This document shows positions 21,516 through 35,312 of a stretch of DNA of 64,000 bases, piece after piece. How positions within the stretch are numbered: the stretch's first letter is position 1; each line of letters opens with the position of its first letter. The notes below the pieces were generated by a model, which searched no databases, was not told the DNA's origin, and saw nothing but the letters and a program-made list of their open reading frames with translations. The DNA comes from Rhabditophanes sp. KR3021 (taxonomy: Eukaryota; Nematoda; Chromadorea; Rhabditida; Alloionematidae). The position numbers were made by a program, and so were the translations under genes. The stretch is from positions 4,960,001-5,024,000 of the forward strand of contig CAUJLY010000002.1 of the NCBI GenBank assembly GCA_963281155.1, written 5' to 3'.

Positions 21516-24250
21516 TTAATTGAAGAAGTTGGCCACCAATGAGGTTATTAATAGATTAAATAATATTGTTATGGAGAATGATGTTGACGAAGTGGAGGAA
21601 GATATTGCCTGCTCCGCTTTTATCTTGAAAACATTCAAACTTAGGTAAGGATTTCGTTTAGACGATGTAGAGGTTAATACTTTGGCTTCATCAATTAATT
21701 TGCAATAATAACCATGTACATCATTTTTTATGCTAGGAGCTTGATCCTTTTGGTAAATTGAATCGTCTAAGATTAAAGCATTTCGAGAAATCTTGTTATA
21801 CTTAGGCCATTTTTCGGATGTTGCTCTAAAAGTTTAGAAAATCAATTAAAAGTTGTCTGTGACTTTTGTATCACATTTTTTTAAAAGTGATTATAGGGAT
21901 TTGTAGCTCTTTAACTATCATATAAATATTCTGCCCAATTGCTCTTAAGAAGCATTTATTTATCTATTTCGTATATTTCCCAAAGGCAGAGTAATAAATA
22001 TTTAAAATTGGGATAAATATGTAATTGTTGGGGGGTTATTGGTAACAGACTATAGAATTGTGTAAAAAAGGTATTTAGACATCATTAATCTAAATCATCT
22101 TATAACTCTTCTTGTCTTTCTAATTAATCTTAGCTATGCAGTAAAAAATTATTTCTATTATATTTGTTCACTGATCCCGAATGATGTTTAACATACCCTT
22201 TGTCTGCAAAACTTCCCCAGTAATCCATTACAGTTCTTGAAAAAGCTTGCTCCTGTAGCAAATATTCTGCTTTATATTGTTCCGGCCTTCTGAAAGGCAT
22301 CCCAAACACATATTCGATTTCGTAACCATGCATAGCACCCATATATTTTGGCCAAGCGTTGGATGTAGGTCGTTTGGTAAAATAATACATATAAACTGAC
22401 CCATAAACATTATCAGCCATCTTGTCAGCAAATTCAATTAACGAACATGTGAAGAAAAGATCTCCTACAAAGCGGGCAACTCCATCTCGGTGTTTTTCCT
22501 GTATATTTGAAGATGAAGACACATGCTCATAGGCATTAGAAAAGGCATGTTTAACTAAAGGCGAATTGTCGAAAAATGGCATAAAAGCATCTATGGAATT
22601 TTTGTACTGATCTGTATTTAGAAGTGCCTGGTTTGCAATGTCATCAGAAGAAACAGTGTGATTGAATTTGAATCCGTACTTTTGCTCATACAAAAAATAA
22701 GGCAGCCAGTATGTTCCTTCGTCTTTCATTGACCCAAACATTAAAGAAACATTCTTTTTAAAGTCGTTATTAGCAAACTTCTGCATTACGTTTCCCTTAA
22801 AAAAGTGTGGATCTTCTTCGACTGGTACAAATGCAAATGTCATTGGTACATTTAATTCATAAGTAACCTTATCAGATTCATTTTGAATGACTGTTGGATG
22901 AATGTAAGACAAGCATTTTAATACGTAATCTAAATTTTCAATGATTTCATCCAATTGAGTTACATTTTTGCCTTCAGTGCAATTTAATTTTGCTGCTAAT
23001 CTAACAGACATTTCTCGGATAAAACCTGGTTGTTTGGTTGCCCATGAATTGGTTATTGCTCCGGACTGGGAAATAACTTTGTTAAAGTATTTGTGACTTC
23101 CAGGGGCGAAAAGGTGGGCTGTTGCGCTGGCACCACCTGCGCTTTCTCCGAATAGTGTTACTTTTTCTCTATTGCCTTCAAATAAATAAAAAATATTAGT
23201 TGTCAAACAAAATGGCCTTTAAAAATAAGCAGATATTACTCTTTTCAATACATACCTCCGAAATTGCCAATATTTTCATAAACCCATTTTAAAGCCCTGA
23301 AAAACTAATTAATTACAGCTTATTATGTGACATACATTTGTTGGTCCAAAAGTCCATTCTGACCACTAACACTAGTATCTGCTCCAAAATATAAAAATCC
23401 AAACACTCCTAATCTGTAATTGATATTAACGACAATGCTTTTTTGTTTAGTTGATAAAACTCTTCCGTCATACAAATCTAATGATGGAGAGCCTGAAAAG
23501 AATCCACCTCCATAAATCCAGACTAAGACATTTCCATCATGTTCTTCAGGTACATACAAATTAATAGCTAAGCAATCTTCCGAAATTGAATTGCCTAAGG
23601 TGAAATGTGTTATTATCTTCAAAATTATGAACAAAGCGTGAATTTGTTATGTCTTCAGTCTTAATGTTTAAATATTTGGGAAGTCTAGTCACATGTGTCC
23701 AGAAATGAATAGTAAGTATTATTTTTGCACAAGTAACTTCTTTAAATTACAAAGATGTTTGTGAATTCATAAAGAACCCTCCATTTTTTATAATTTGTAA
23801 TGAAACCTACCAGGATGCGGATTCCACATTTCTGAACCGGGGAAGTTGGGAAACATCACGTCTACAGTCAACATACATGTCGACGTATGCTTATTAGCTA
23901 AGAACTCTCCCCTCCATGCAGGTTCAGGCAAAGGTTGTGGTCTTTGAAATCGCAAATTCCCTACAGGTGATTGAGCAAATGGAATCCCCAGAAATACGTC
24001 TACATTGTGGTTTTCATATTTCTACAAAACGTAAGTTATATTTGAAATATTTTCTTACCTGTTTTATTCCTCTTATATTTCCATATTTGGTTTGAACTAA
24101 CATTCCTTCACTACCAAATTTAATACCTGAACCATCTTTTTCCGTCGACGACGTGATAGGCATAGATTTAGCAATCCTCAAGAATAAAATAATCAAAAAT
24201 CCACAATAGATTTTGTCCATCTTTAGACTTGTATTATTATTAAGCGCCAC
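21516..24250 (-). CDS. ace: Acetylcholinesterase, GPI-anchored type
   Basis: Secreted serine hydrolase that ends cholinergic signalling by hydrolysing acetylcholine. Six exons (24059-24250, 23811-24021, 23594-23336, 23296-23256, 23175-22197, 21825-21516, minus strand) close to 663 residues. A signal peptide follows the second Met ([19 protein letters not shown]). The oxyanion-hole motif YGGGFFSG is present. The catalytic triad is Ser246 in GESAG, Glu387 in KDEGTYW and His517 in [11 protein letters not shown]. The choline-site Trp is in SEMWNPH, which separates true cholinesterases from general carboxylesterases. The last exon has no ATG. It encodes WPKYN and then a C-terminus ending in a Ser/Thr-rich stretch and a hydrophobic tail ([18 protein letters not shown]), as in a GPI-attachment signal. 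C. elegans ACE-2/3/4-type enzymes are known to be GPI-anchored. The 371-nt last intron could hide a further small exon. Which ace paralog this is remains open. Confidence 0.92.
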
Positions 24251-27200
24251 AAATGCAAACTTGTTTCTTACAAATTAAAAAGGCACTAACAAAGAAAATA
24301 TGATAGTGAGTATCTCCTTTACGAGAATCAAACCCTCAATCTAATTAGCTTAACACATCCACGTGTGAATTGATAATAATATGCACACCCTTCTTTGCTG
24401 ATGAAAGACTCTTGCCACAACTAATACTACTGGATAGTGTCTCTATTTAATGATAATATAATAACACAATATTACTCTAATTAAGATGGTGTATGGTTTC
24501 TCCAAATTATAGGATTTAATAATACCAATAACAAAGACCATATACACACAGCACACACTTCTTACCAACTTCTTAATTAGGTGTGATTGTAAATATTTAA
24601 TATTATTTTTGATGATGATTCTTTTGATTCTTCTTCTTGCTAAATGTTACTCCATTAACTTTCTCCTAATATAGGAAATTTGTTTCACAATTCTTTGAAT
24701 ATATGTTTGCAGTCTTTACTTGATTTATTTAAAGCAACTAAAAAAGATATAAAATAATAATTTGTACAATACAAGGAACAGTTTTTGACAGAAAGGATTT
24801 ACAAATATATAAAAGTTATTCAATCACGAAGAGTATAGTTATATACAGCAGGGATTAATAAATAAAACATTTTGGTTCCATAAAAACTTTTATTATCAAT
24901 AAGGTCAAAAAGTGTTCCTAACTCTTTTAAACGCAATCTTATTTCGAAACCTATTTAAATAAATAGCAAAAGGAAGTAGCTTTGAATTGGAGGTAATTGA
25001 TAACTTATTTAAAAATGTGCAAATACACATAAAAAGATTAGTCAAACGATCGAGAAGTTTTAAGAAAATTTGATAAACCGAGATCACAACATTTTCCTCT
25101 ATACTGTTACTATCAATAGCCATTTAAGTAAAAAAGTTATGCCTTTGATGATTATGGTGTAGTTATGGTGTGAGAAAATATGATTTAAAATTAACTAAAA
25201 TTGAATGGTTCTTTTCATTAGAAGACTTTTTCCATTTATTTATTTTTATATGTATATTTCCAACTCTACTTAATAACCATTGACCGTCTTGGGCATGGCA
25301 AAATTTTGATAGCAAATTTTATCAAAAACACACACCACCATACTATAGAAGACTTTCTGGGGAGCAAAGCCAAAGGGTTTTGCAACAATTTAAAGATGGT
25401 GCCTTTTAATTTATGAAAAGAATTGATGATGATATACTTAATATATTGTTGAATTTATAAAAATAATTCAAAAATAAACATACCCACCAACTAAAAATGT
25501 GTGCTGTTTAATTAAAATAAAAATATCCAAAGTGATTGCAACATAAAAAGAATGCATATTTTATTTTTCTTTAACTATATCATTCTCCTATTTAGATTGT
25601 TTTTATTTTTTAGGTTCAATTAAATTTACACAATTTTAAGACTATACTAGTAACTAAATTTTAATGCAACTTAATGGAAGGAATATTTTACTAATTTTTA
25701 GCAATTTGGGATTTGATGAAAGAGTCTACTTTTTGTTTTGTTCAAAATGTACATTATTTAATGACAAGGAAGTTTCGTCAGATCATAGACAAAAAGTGAC
25801 GCCGTCAATAGGTTCAAAAGCCAGCTTTTGTTAGTAAATAAATGTTTAGATTCGCACACTAATTACCGAGTCAAGGCTTGCCTTTTGGCTAGAACTTTTA
25901 TCAAATGTTGATATCACTTAAAAAAGAAAAAGTCTTATAAAGTATGGTGATAACAAACACACATGTGTCTCGACACAATTACTTGACCCATAATAACATT
26001 CACTTAATTGAGAGTTGCTAATTGAGAGTAGTTAATAAAGATATTTTTAGAAATGTCTTAGAATAAATATTTAGTAGAAGTTCATTGGTCCATGACAACT
26101 TGCAAATAAAAAATACACTGATATATGTAATATATTTTATTTTGAATAAGTTTGTATTTTTGAACGGCCAAATTTCATTTAAACAACATCATTTAACGAT
26201 ATATATTCACATGAACATTTAACCAACAACCATGATTTGATTAAGTCCATGCAAACGTCCGATAAAGGCAAAAAATGAATAGGAAACGTATTTAAAAATG
26301 AAAAGGCTTTTTTGAAAGTTTGTAGTATGTGGGTATAGCTATATCACCAAAAGTTAATAATGTAAAAGGATAAATGGCACGGGCAAAAGAGATATTTTTA
26401 GCTTTGATTTATACGAGAAGTCATTTATTTTGCTTTTCAAAGCATGCCTTAATAACATGAATTAAAAAGTGAAGGCAATTGATTAACTGACTTATTGGAG
26501 TTGTTTATTGGCGTAGAAAAGTTTTTATAATTAGCAAACTGATAAGAAACGGGTCAACAACTATACTTTAAATGATACCTTAATAAAAACAAAAATATTG
26601 TCTCAGCAGTATATTTAACAATTATAATGACAATAAAGATGACTATCAATATTATATTCAAAATAAATTTATTTTATATAATTGCTCAAGCTGAAACAAT
26701 ACAATAACGCAAAAATTTGTGAAACGCATTTTACTTATAATTTATCCAAGACCCCGGGGACCCAAAAAAGCAATTGAAAAGTTTTTACTAACTAAGTTTG
26801 ATCCGTGCAAAAATAAATTCCATATTATTTCAAACTTCAAATATAAATATTTAAAGATAAATACTATTATCGGTGACACATCTACAAAAGTAACATAATT
26901 TTGAAACTAAAGTTTAATGTTTCATTATGTCAAGTAAGTATAACAAATAAATATTATATATGTTTATTGAAGCAAATTTGTAATTAACGATAAACTGGCA
27001 AGAAAGCTTAAAAAAATAAAGTCGTTAAACGTTTAATGATCAAAAGAATGATCTGATATTAAATTGTTGATAGAGTTTAAAACAAATTGTGGGGTTTGTC
27101 ACGTCAAGCCATGACGAAAAAATATGTTTTCGTTTGAACGTAAAATTTATTTTTGATACCTTTTCTTGAGGTTATTACGTATGTAGATGGGAATAGATGA

Positions 27201-28682
27201 GGGCTTTGTTATTAATTATTTTTCGTGTGAGGATGATACAATTTAAGTCAAAAAATATTCTTGAGCTTTTGACAAATTGTCGCCCCTTTATCAAACAAAT
27301 AAGATAAAGAGGTTAAAATTATGGAAGTGCAGACGAGGAACCACTTGCTTAATGTTGAAGCAAGGGACATGACCAAAAAATAGTGTGAACGGTTATATCA
27401 ATTCAGTAGACGAAAATTATTAATGCTTCGGTTGTCGGTGCCAATCAAAAAAATGATTTACAACATGTAAAGAAAAAAGAAATGTGAAGTATAAAAGTGT
27501 ATGTAGTATACATATACATCTACATGTTTCAGGCCATCACCACAAACTTTGTGATAAGAAGACAAAGTGATTGTTATGTTTTTAATGAAACAGACAAAGA
27601 CATATACCAACTTGCAACTTATTATGCCTCTTCTCACCACCATTACCAGAAACATTTGTGGCAAGGTGGTTTGAGGCATCTTGACGTGGCCAGAATAAAT
27701 AGGCTTGTTTAATGGGAACATTTAAATATATGTATCAGGAAATCATTTCCTCTAAATGTTTAATCGGTTATGATCTATGAAGTTTATCAACCCTCTTCTA
27801 TTAAGTGATTTATACCAAATAATACGTTTAATTAGACAATTAAGGAGGAAAGGTTTCCTGAAGTATAATTAAATGTTTATGATATCGGTGTCTAATAGTT
27901 AAAACAATTGATAGCGAATAGAGAAGTGCACTTGTACTAATAAATTTTTGCCTAGTTAATGAAAGGCAACAACATATCATTTTTATTTGTGACTTAATTC
28001 ATCATAAAAATATGATGCAAAAAGGGAAAATATGTTGTAATGTTTTGTTAGTTAAAAATGCTCAAATCAATTGTTATTTAATATCATGATGATAATATAT
28101 TCACTTCATTTTCTATGATTAGGAACAGTTTCATGTAAAAAGATTTGTCTCATAAAATCAGTCTATTTTTCGACTAAGTACAGTTTAATACAAAGTTTAA
28201 TTATAAATAGATTAACTAATTTAAAACAATCTCACCATAAGTTTGTTTTAACAAAATATATTTGTTGTTATTATTGAGAACAGTCTATACATAAAGTTTA
28301 TTCCATCAAAATCTATGTTTTCATAATTAAGTACAGTCTGATACAAAAAATCTTCTATTAAAGCACATTTGTTTTTTATAACTTAGTACACACTGTTACT
28401 AGAAGTTTATCCTAATAAAATAAATGTTAATGTTTTTATGGCAAGTACAGTTTTATACAAAAAGTTTATTCTAATTTTAAACCAATTCATATCACAATAA
28501 ATAAAGCATTAAGAAGTAGGGTACATATTAATTTAATAGTTTTTCGATTATTGAACTCATTGCTTTAAATAACAGCACCCGATAGTGGTTTTTGGTGGCA
28601 TAAATGCCTTTTAGATGCTAATATTAGTAGAAGATTTTGATGAAAATCTAATAAAAGTTTCAGCTGCGTGTCAATTTTAAAA
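24251..28682. other. Long gene-poor spacer
   Basis: AT-rich and without supportable exons. The overlapping frames on both strands at 27458-27721 share the same DNA; neither has a family likeness. A diverged tandem repeat occupies 28120-28475. Confidence 0.45.
28120..28475. repeat. Degenerate tandem repeat, ~58-nt unit, 6-7 copies
   Basis: The core agtacagtttaatacaaa, followed by aagtttattct-like sequence, recurs at about 28123, 28179, 28276, 28334, 28385 and 28443, with intervals near 51-58 nt and substantial divergence. No open frame runs through it. Confidence 0.55.
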
Positions 28683-30246
28683 TTAGGTGTGGAGAGCACT
28701 GGTGTAACGGACGTGATTATCTGGCATTTTCCATTCGGAAAAACGGTACTAAAAATTATTTGAATTTAAGACTTATTTTCTTCTAACTTACTTTGATCAA
28801 AAACTGACCCGATGATGATTGCGGATTATAATAAGCATACAAAACCCAAATGCTCCCAAGTGTGAGGAAGACTAAAAGAGAAACGAATAAAAATGACAAG
28901 ATGCTGGTTTCTTCATTTTTCTTTATGCTTGATTTCTTTTCCGCACTTGGTTCATTGTATGACTTTGTTGTTGTGGAGATTTTGTCACCTTTAGTGGCTT
29001 CTTTGGTCGTAGTTGATTTTTGGTCAGAGGTTGTTGTTGGTTTAACGATTGCTGTATTGGTGGCTTTGCAGTAATCAGCAGTAGCATTTGCTTTGGGCTT
29101 ATGACATTGATTCTGTATAAATTGATGTCTTTTACGATGCAAGCCTGCTTTGTCTGAGCAGAAACCTTCCCCAGTCTTTTCGTTACTGCACCACGAGCAT
29201 TGGAAGTGTTCTAAATTAGCCTCAAAACATTTCTTACAATCGTTAATCATGATGCAGGAAGGTTTGGCTTTGATTAAAATGACGGTTTTATTGCCGATTC
29301 GTGTGGTTTCTGGAATACTAATTCTGTGATATTCATAAATAATTCTCTTTGGTGGAGCTGTTGTTCTGTTTTCTGCACTTTCCCCACCAGCGCCCTCTGA
29401 TTTTGTTTCGGAAATGTAAGCGTCACTGATGCCTATTTTTACAGGGTGTTGGGCTTCAGAGATATTCAATATTGGGATGGGAACTTTGTCATAAACAAAG
29501 TGGATGTCTCCATTCTTGTATAATGCCATTTCAAATGAAAACTTTCCAGCTAAAAGGGTTTGAATCAGTTTATTATCACTTCTACTATTTTAGAACTTAC
29601 CATTGTGTCTGTCTCTCAAACGAACATTCTTCCATTCGACAACAAATTTAGTAGTGTCATCCGCATACAAAATTGTGGAATCCGAACTTTCGGTGTCAAA
29701 GTTGGCCATTAAAGGTGCGACATATTGAGTAGCTGCCAACCAAGCATGAATCTTGTCTCCCAGATAGCAAAAGCCCCCGGTGGCTATAGTTATATGCTCT
29801 AACTCGTGTCCGTAATAGGGATATGAAGAATTCAACTTGGCTCCAACTGCTTTTCTATAAGAATTATGCAATTGAGGATGAAGGGCATGTCCCTCGGCAT
29901 TGTTATCCAACATCTTCTTAACATCAACATAGTACTGATCGAAGGCGGTTTGATTTTCTGAGTAGGTAATAACTTCGTAATAGATATGATCAGTTGGAGC
30001 AGTTTCTTTGTCGAACTCCTTTGGGACTTCCCAGTCAGTTAAGTTAAAGTCTCTTCCATCGTCCCCAACCAATTCATCTGAATTATCAATAAAACCTTCG
30101 GATAGTACATCACGTTTAGCTCTGCCTCTTCCAATAAATTTGATTTCTGGTCCATTTTCAGAACTTTTATGGATTGAATGCTCTGTTTGATAAGGCACAA
30201 AACAAGATGTGGTTAGAACCAAATTTATCAATATAAAAAGTTTCAT
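28683..30246 (-). CDS. Plexin-domain-containing membrane protein (PLXDC/TEM7 family)
   Basis: Type I membrane protein related to vertebrate PLXDC1/2 (tumour endothelial marker 7), receptors with a nidogen-like region and a PSI-type cysteine module. Three exons (29601-30246, 28792-29549, 28683-28748) give 489 residues with introns of 51 and 43 nt. Signal peptide at 1-16. A furin-type RAKR lies at 42-45. Next come the family block ITIATGGFCYLGDKIH and then ATQYVAPLMANFD, followed by GKFSFEMALYKNGDIHFVY, HPVKIGISDAY and IIYEYHRI. The PSI-like cysteines are in CKKCF and FQCSWCS...GFCSD. A Thr/Lys-rich stalk precedes the membrane helix at about 432-456. The tail NPQSSSGQFLIK, completed by the small last exon, matches the conserved PLXDC cytoplasmic tail. 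Orthology to the family is clear. Confidence 0.93.
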
Positions 30247-33200
30247 TTCGTTTACTTATAGCCTCATGTAATATAAATAAGATAATAGTAAATGGTCGTT
30301 ATCTGCAAAGGACAGTTAAAGTAAATGAGAACAAACGATTTGCCGTCTAATCAATACAACAGCGAACGAAATATGTTTACGTAGGTATGGCATTAATTAT
30401 AACACAACAAAATCAATTTAACCCGCTGTGGTCAAATGAATCATTTCGGCAGTTGTTTTGAGTCTTAAAGTATTCAATTAATCAATTGACTCTTTATTTT
30501 TTTAAGATAACCATCTCCTCTAGCCAGTGTCAACTTACAACAACAGAGATGATTTTATCTTGCATTAATATTGCAAGAAGTGAATACATAACAAAAAAAC
30601 TTATATTAAAAATAACCAGTATAGTTGTTATAATAATATTTAATAACATCAGGAATACAATGAATTTTTTAAAGCTAATAAACAATTTCATTTCTGCATA
30701 ATTCAATTTTTATTTGTGTTTTTATGTGGACAAAAAATGTACATTATTACCTACTTTGATGAAGATGAATAGAAAGAAAAATGCAGTTATAATGATTGAG
30801 GACAATTTTGTTGAGATGTTCGAAAAAGAATATGCGAATATAATTAATATCTTGTTAGGCTGATTTATGATTTGGCGAGTGTACAAGATCTTTCAGTCAA
30901 ATTTAAAAAGGTTTAAAGTTAGAGTTTGAAGGTAAACAAAAAAAAGTGTGTTGCCTTAACCTTGCTAATGATGATAATGCTGAATGAACTAAACGGTGAA
31001 TGAACAAATTTTCCTTTATACTTATTCATTGACAAGTATGAAAACGGAATAAACGAGGTTTCACAGGAGGACCTCTCCAATTGAAGTTGAAAGTATCGAC
31101 TGGACGACGATGATGGGCGGATGTGTGTTATGTTAACTCATAAAGAGTTAAGTTTGTCGGTACTAAGTATCACAGGAATGAAAAGTCTGACAAAAGGTTA
31201 AGTAACGAATAGAGAATATGTGACAGCAATCAAAAAAAGGAGTTGAAAAGAAACCTATTACTACCTTTACTTATTATGATGTTTTTAGTATGTTAACTAA
31301 AGGTGTAAACAACTTGAATTAAAAATAAAGCTGAAGAGAACATGTATTTATGTTTTCATCGGAATAGCCGTATGTTTTTTCAACATATTTATGAAGGATG
31401 TTCACAAAAAGGAGTGCAAAGTTAATGCAAAAATAAGATGTAAATTCAAAATATAAAATGTAAGTAAATTGTAGGGTATGGAAATATGGATGTATAGTTA
31501 TTCGGTATATTTTGGTCAAAACAAATAAAACCTTCGTGTCAAATAAAATAGAATTAATTTTTTGGGTTGTCAAAATAGAGTAGTATTAAGGAATTAATTG
31601 AAAATTGAAAATGCCTTTGCATAAAAATGTAAAATTGATGAAGATAGTTTTGCGAGCCATCAACGCTCTTTTAACTACAAATATCTAATTTGTTTTCAAG
31701 GGCAAGTGATGGTTATGCCTTGTAATAGTAAAGAATAGAGACAAAGCAAATGGTCATATGTTGCAAAAAGACGATCATCTACCGACAATCAGTCATCAGT
31801 TGCTCATTTTTGCTCATTACAATATGATTAGGTAGATTATACAATATCATGTACAAATACGAATGTCTGGGTTTTAAAAATGCTGTAAATCATCAAAAGT
31901 TTGTTGGTAACGATTTAACTTATTCACTGCATAGTAATGCTGTAAATTGTTGCTGTGCTGTATATAGGCTATATCCAATGATGATTAAATGAATGTACAT
32001 AGACACTTATATGATTTAAATGATATTTTATACATAGCGGACTATATACAATGCAAAGAATATTGCCTCGTGAGGGTCTCTAATTTTTAATAAATCGAAA
32101 GGAAGATGTGTGATAAAGATGATCGTTATTAAGTAGACATTTATTTTTTTGCAATTAAAAAAGAGGATGTGAGTGGACGAAGATGCGAAAGGATGAATAT
32201 GAATAGATGTTTGTTAGCGGAATATTTAAAGGTTGTATTGTTATTAATATATGTATTGGCGCTAAAAAGAGACCTAACCGAACGTAATAACTGATGTGGA
32301 TAGTTGCAATAGAATGGACTATTCAAATGTTCCATTATTGTGTTGCTAACATTAATCAGGGCTATGTTGTTGTACTTGTTAGAAAATACTTGGCCTAACT
32401 ATTCGAATGTATATGTGGACATTTTTAAGCAACTGTGCTCTATTGTTGGGAGTATTATATCTAGTAAAGAAGTTTTGCTAAAAGTATCAAAATTATATTT
32501 AAACATATTTATATATGGTTTGGCCTGTATCTAGTAAATGAAGATAATGTGGGGAGTAATAAATGATATGAATAAATAAATTTGTCCATACGATTGCATA
32601 GATTGATGGATTAAATTATTTGTTCGTTTCGAAATGGAGTTAGGATGTTGATTTTGTGCATATATAGATAAAGGACAACCGAATTGAATAAGAAAGTCAA
32701 GATGCAACAAAGTGGCAACGTTCATTTGAGTTGACAATTTATGGCGTTGTCTAGAGTAGGTCCTGTTTATAAACACAAATTTATATAAAGGAGGCAAATT
32801 GGAAATGAGTAAATTGTACAAATAAGTGGTATGTGCGATTGTCATATGCCTCGCATCATTGATACCGGACAGATAATTAAGTAAAGAAATATAATACCAG
32901 GTAGTTTAATATTACTGTTACATAATTGGAATGACATAAAATGGTCAGCCACCAATGCAAAGCAGAAAATTATATGCTGTTCAATAATAAAGACGCATAG
33001 TTAAAATAACTACTTAATTATGTTAATCAATCAAAAAAGTATAAATTGTGTGTGACTAAAGATCTTGAAATGGTGATCATTAACATAATGCAATGTAAAA
33101 TATTTTTGAAAAGAGTTGGTTATTATATCAAAAATTGGCAGTATGCAAAAAAGAGCTTGTCGTAAAAAAGAGAAAACCACTTCAATTTAGCACTCTTCAT

Positions 33201-33881
33201 TTGTCATAAATATTAAAGCTCCACTGAATACGTAATATGCTAATGTGATATTGTACAATGACAAAACAAAAATATCAATTACTTTCTTATTTTGTGGGTT
33301 TTTATTGGATTGGTATGCTTCATTTAATTATTAGAGATTATTTCGAATTAGTGGGAAAAACTAAATAGTCATATATTTGAAAAAATGCATTATTAAGTAG
33401 CCAAATTTGTGGAATAAATGAATTTCCTTTGTTAATGGAAGTGAAAAAAGGAAATTATTTGCTAATGTTGTGTAAGTCGTTTTGAAGGAATCCTCATATC
33501 TGGTCACGTGTAACTAAATTTGTCCAAATTAATTAGTTGATTAAATAGTGTTTTTATACAAGTCTGTAGGAGTAAAGGACATTATTTTTTAATCTTTGTT
33601 CAGAATGTTGAAATGATTTTTGTTTAATTACTCACAAACTATACCTGACAATCAAAAAGTTAACGGATTACTCATCAAGTATTAGAAACGACAACAAACA
33701 AATATACTCACTCATGTATCAGCACAATATTATTTGCGTAAAAATTATTGATAAAAGGTGTGGCCTGAAAAGACCTTGATACAAATTTTGTCGGGTATTT
33801 AAGGTAAAAACACCAACATTTAAAATTATTATATTTGTTTCCACACAAATAAATATTTAAGTAAGATATTTGCTGCTAATC
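30247..33881. other. Gene-poor AT-rich spacer
   Basis: This region separates two divergently transcribed genes (PLXDC on minus, annexin on plus), so both promoters should lie here. I could not recognise core elements. Frames present are short and of composition-driven sequence. Confidence 0.5.
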
Positions 33882-34883
33882 ATGTCGGTTCATCATATGA
33901 GACCTTCTGTTCGTGCTTTTGTTCCATTTAATGCTGATCAAGATAGTGAAACTTTAAGGAATGCCTTTGAAGGTAAGGGATGCGACTCATCGGCCGTTAT
34001 GAGGGTTTTGACAAAAAGAAATAACAAACAAGTTAGTTTTTGTGATCATAAATTTAACATTAAAATTTAGCGTCAAGAAATAATTCAATCCTATTTGAAC
34101 CAGTATGGCCGTGATCTTATTAAGGATCTTAAGGCAGAATTGAAAGGCGACTTTGAGGATGTAATTCTTGCACTAATGGTTCCAAAACATGTATACGATG
34201 CACAACAATTAAACAAAGCCATGAAAGGGCTTGGTACAAATGAAGATGTCTTAATTGAGATCGCTTGTTCGCGCACAAACTCCGAATTAGACGAGATTAA
34301 AGCAGCTTATGAAGAAAACTACAAAAAAAGTTTAGTAAATGATGTTGCAGGGGATACAAGTGGATACTTCAAAACGTTACTCTTAGATATTTTTAATGCT
34401 AACAGACCAAACTGCGAGAATGATGACCGAACCAAAGCAAACTTAGATGCCCGTGATTTATACCGCAACGGCGAGCAAAAATGGGGGACTGAGTCTACGA
34501 ATTTCATTAAGGTTCTTGCGAATAGATCGTATTGCCAACTTGAATTGATTTTTATTGAATACGAAAAAATCACTGGCCATTCATTTACTCAAGCAATTGA
34601 AAAAGAATTTTCTGGTGACTTAAAGAAAGCTCTATTAGCTATAATTAAAGTTATTGCATCAACGCCTTCATATTTTGCCGAAAGAATTCATGAAGCAATG
34701 AAAGGTTTTGGCTGTAAGGACTCCCAATTAATAAGAGTCATCGTCAGTAGAGCTGAAAAGGATCTTCACGACATTGCAATTTCTTTTGAAAAGGAGTACG
34801 GAGTAGGTTTGATTGACATGCTTACAAAAGAATGCAAGGGTGTTTACCGTGAGTGTTTAATTGAAATTGTCAGAGGAAATTAA
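33882..34883 (+). CDS. nex: Annexin
   Basis: Calcium-dependent phospholipid-binding protein of the cytosolic membrane face. Two exons, 33882-34031 and 34071-34883, with a 39-nt phase 0 intron, give 320 residues, the standard four-repeat length. The four endonexin repeats begin near FEGKGCDSSAV, AMKGLGTNEDVLIEI, NGEQKWGTESTNF and AMKGFGCKDSQLIRVI. Repeat 2 has a perfect type II calcium loop (KGLGT with the downstream acidic residue). Repeat 1 has KGCD and repeat 4 GFGC in place of GxGT, so calcium affinity there may differ. The N-terminal tail is short (~20 residues) with no obvious extra domain. The start is the ATG at 33882; the upstream in-frame TTG is not needed. AATAAA lies at 34942. Confidence 0.95.
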
Positions 34884-35312
34884 TTGTAAATGCACTCATA
34901 CTTATATTCTTTTAAAGCGATTTGTATTGGTGATTATACTAAATAAAAAATTTCCTTTTTTATCGTAAATAAAAAACTTGTAATATTGTTTATTTTAGCC
35001 TATTTTTGAGGTTATGAATCATTAAAAATATTTACGCTGTTCAATCTTTTATGACACACTATAAAAATTAATTTTAAGTAGTTTGATCATACAAATACTT
35101 TTTTACCATAAAAATGACTGATAAGTTGTTATTACTAGCGTATATTACATAATCTTTGCATCCATATTGGATCAAATAAAATAGTTAATTTGCACCAAAA
35201 CAATTTAATAATTCACGTACAATGAAGTATTTATTTATAAAGGAAATTAATTAAAGAATCTATTACAGATTTATTAATTTGTTTAATTAATTATTTGTTT
35301 AAGCAGTTGTCA
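34884..35312. other. Short convergent intergenic region
   Basis: Lies between the 3' ends of annexin (plus) and the IgGFc-type gene (minus). AT-rich; nothing else is seen beyond the annexin poly(A) signal. Confidence 0.6.
34942..34947 (+). terminator. Polyadenylation signal AATAAA (annexin)
   Basis: The hexamer lies 59 nt after the annexin stop codon. Confidence 0.55.

Noticed and set aside
21520..21656. Plus-strand protein-like frame rich in Glu/Asp/Val
   Set aside because: It is the reverse complement of the last acetylcholinesterase exon, which has the better splice and family support.
24310..24370. tRNA-like T-arm sequence (agaatcaaaccctc)
   Set aside because: The T-loop lacks the invariant C, the arm pairs poorly, and no matching acceptor stem or anticodon arm was found on either strand.
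27458..27721. Overlapping frames on both strands, one after a tttcag
   Set aside because: Neither strand shows a family motif, a partner exon or a start context; they share the same DNA and are probably fortuitous.
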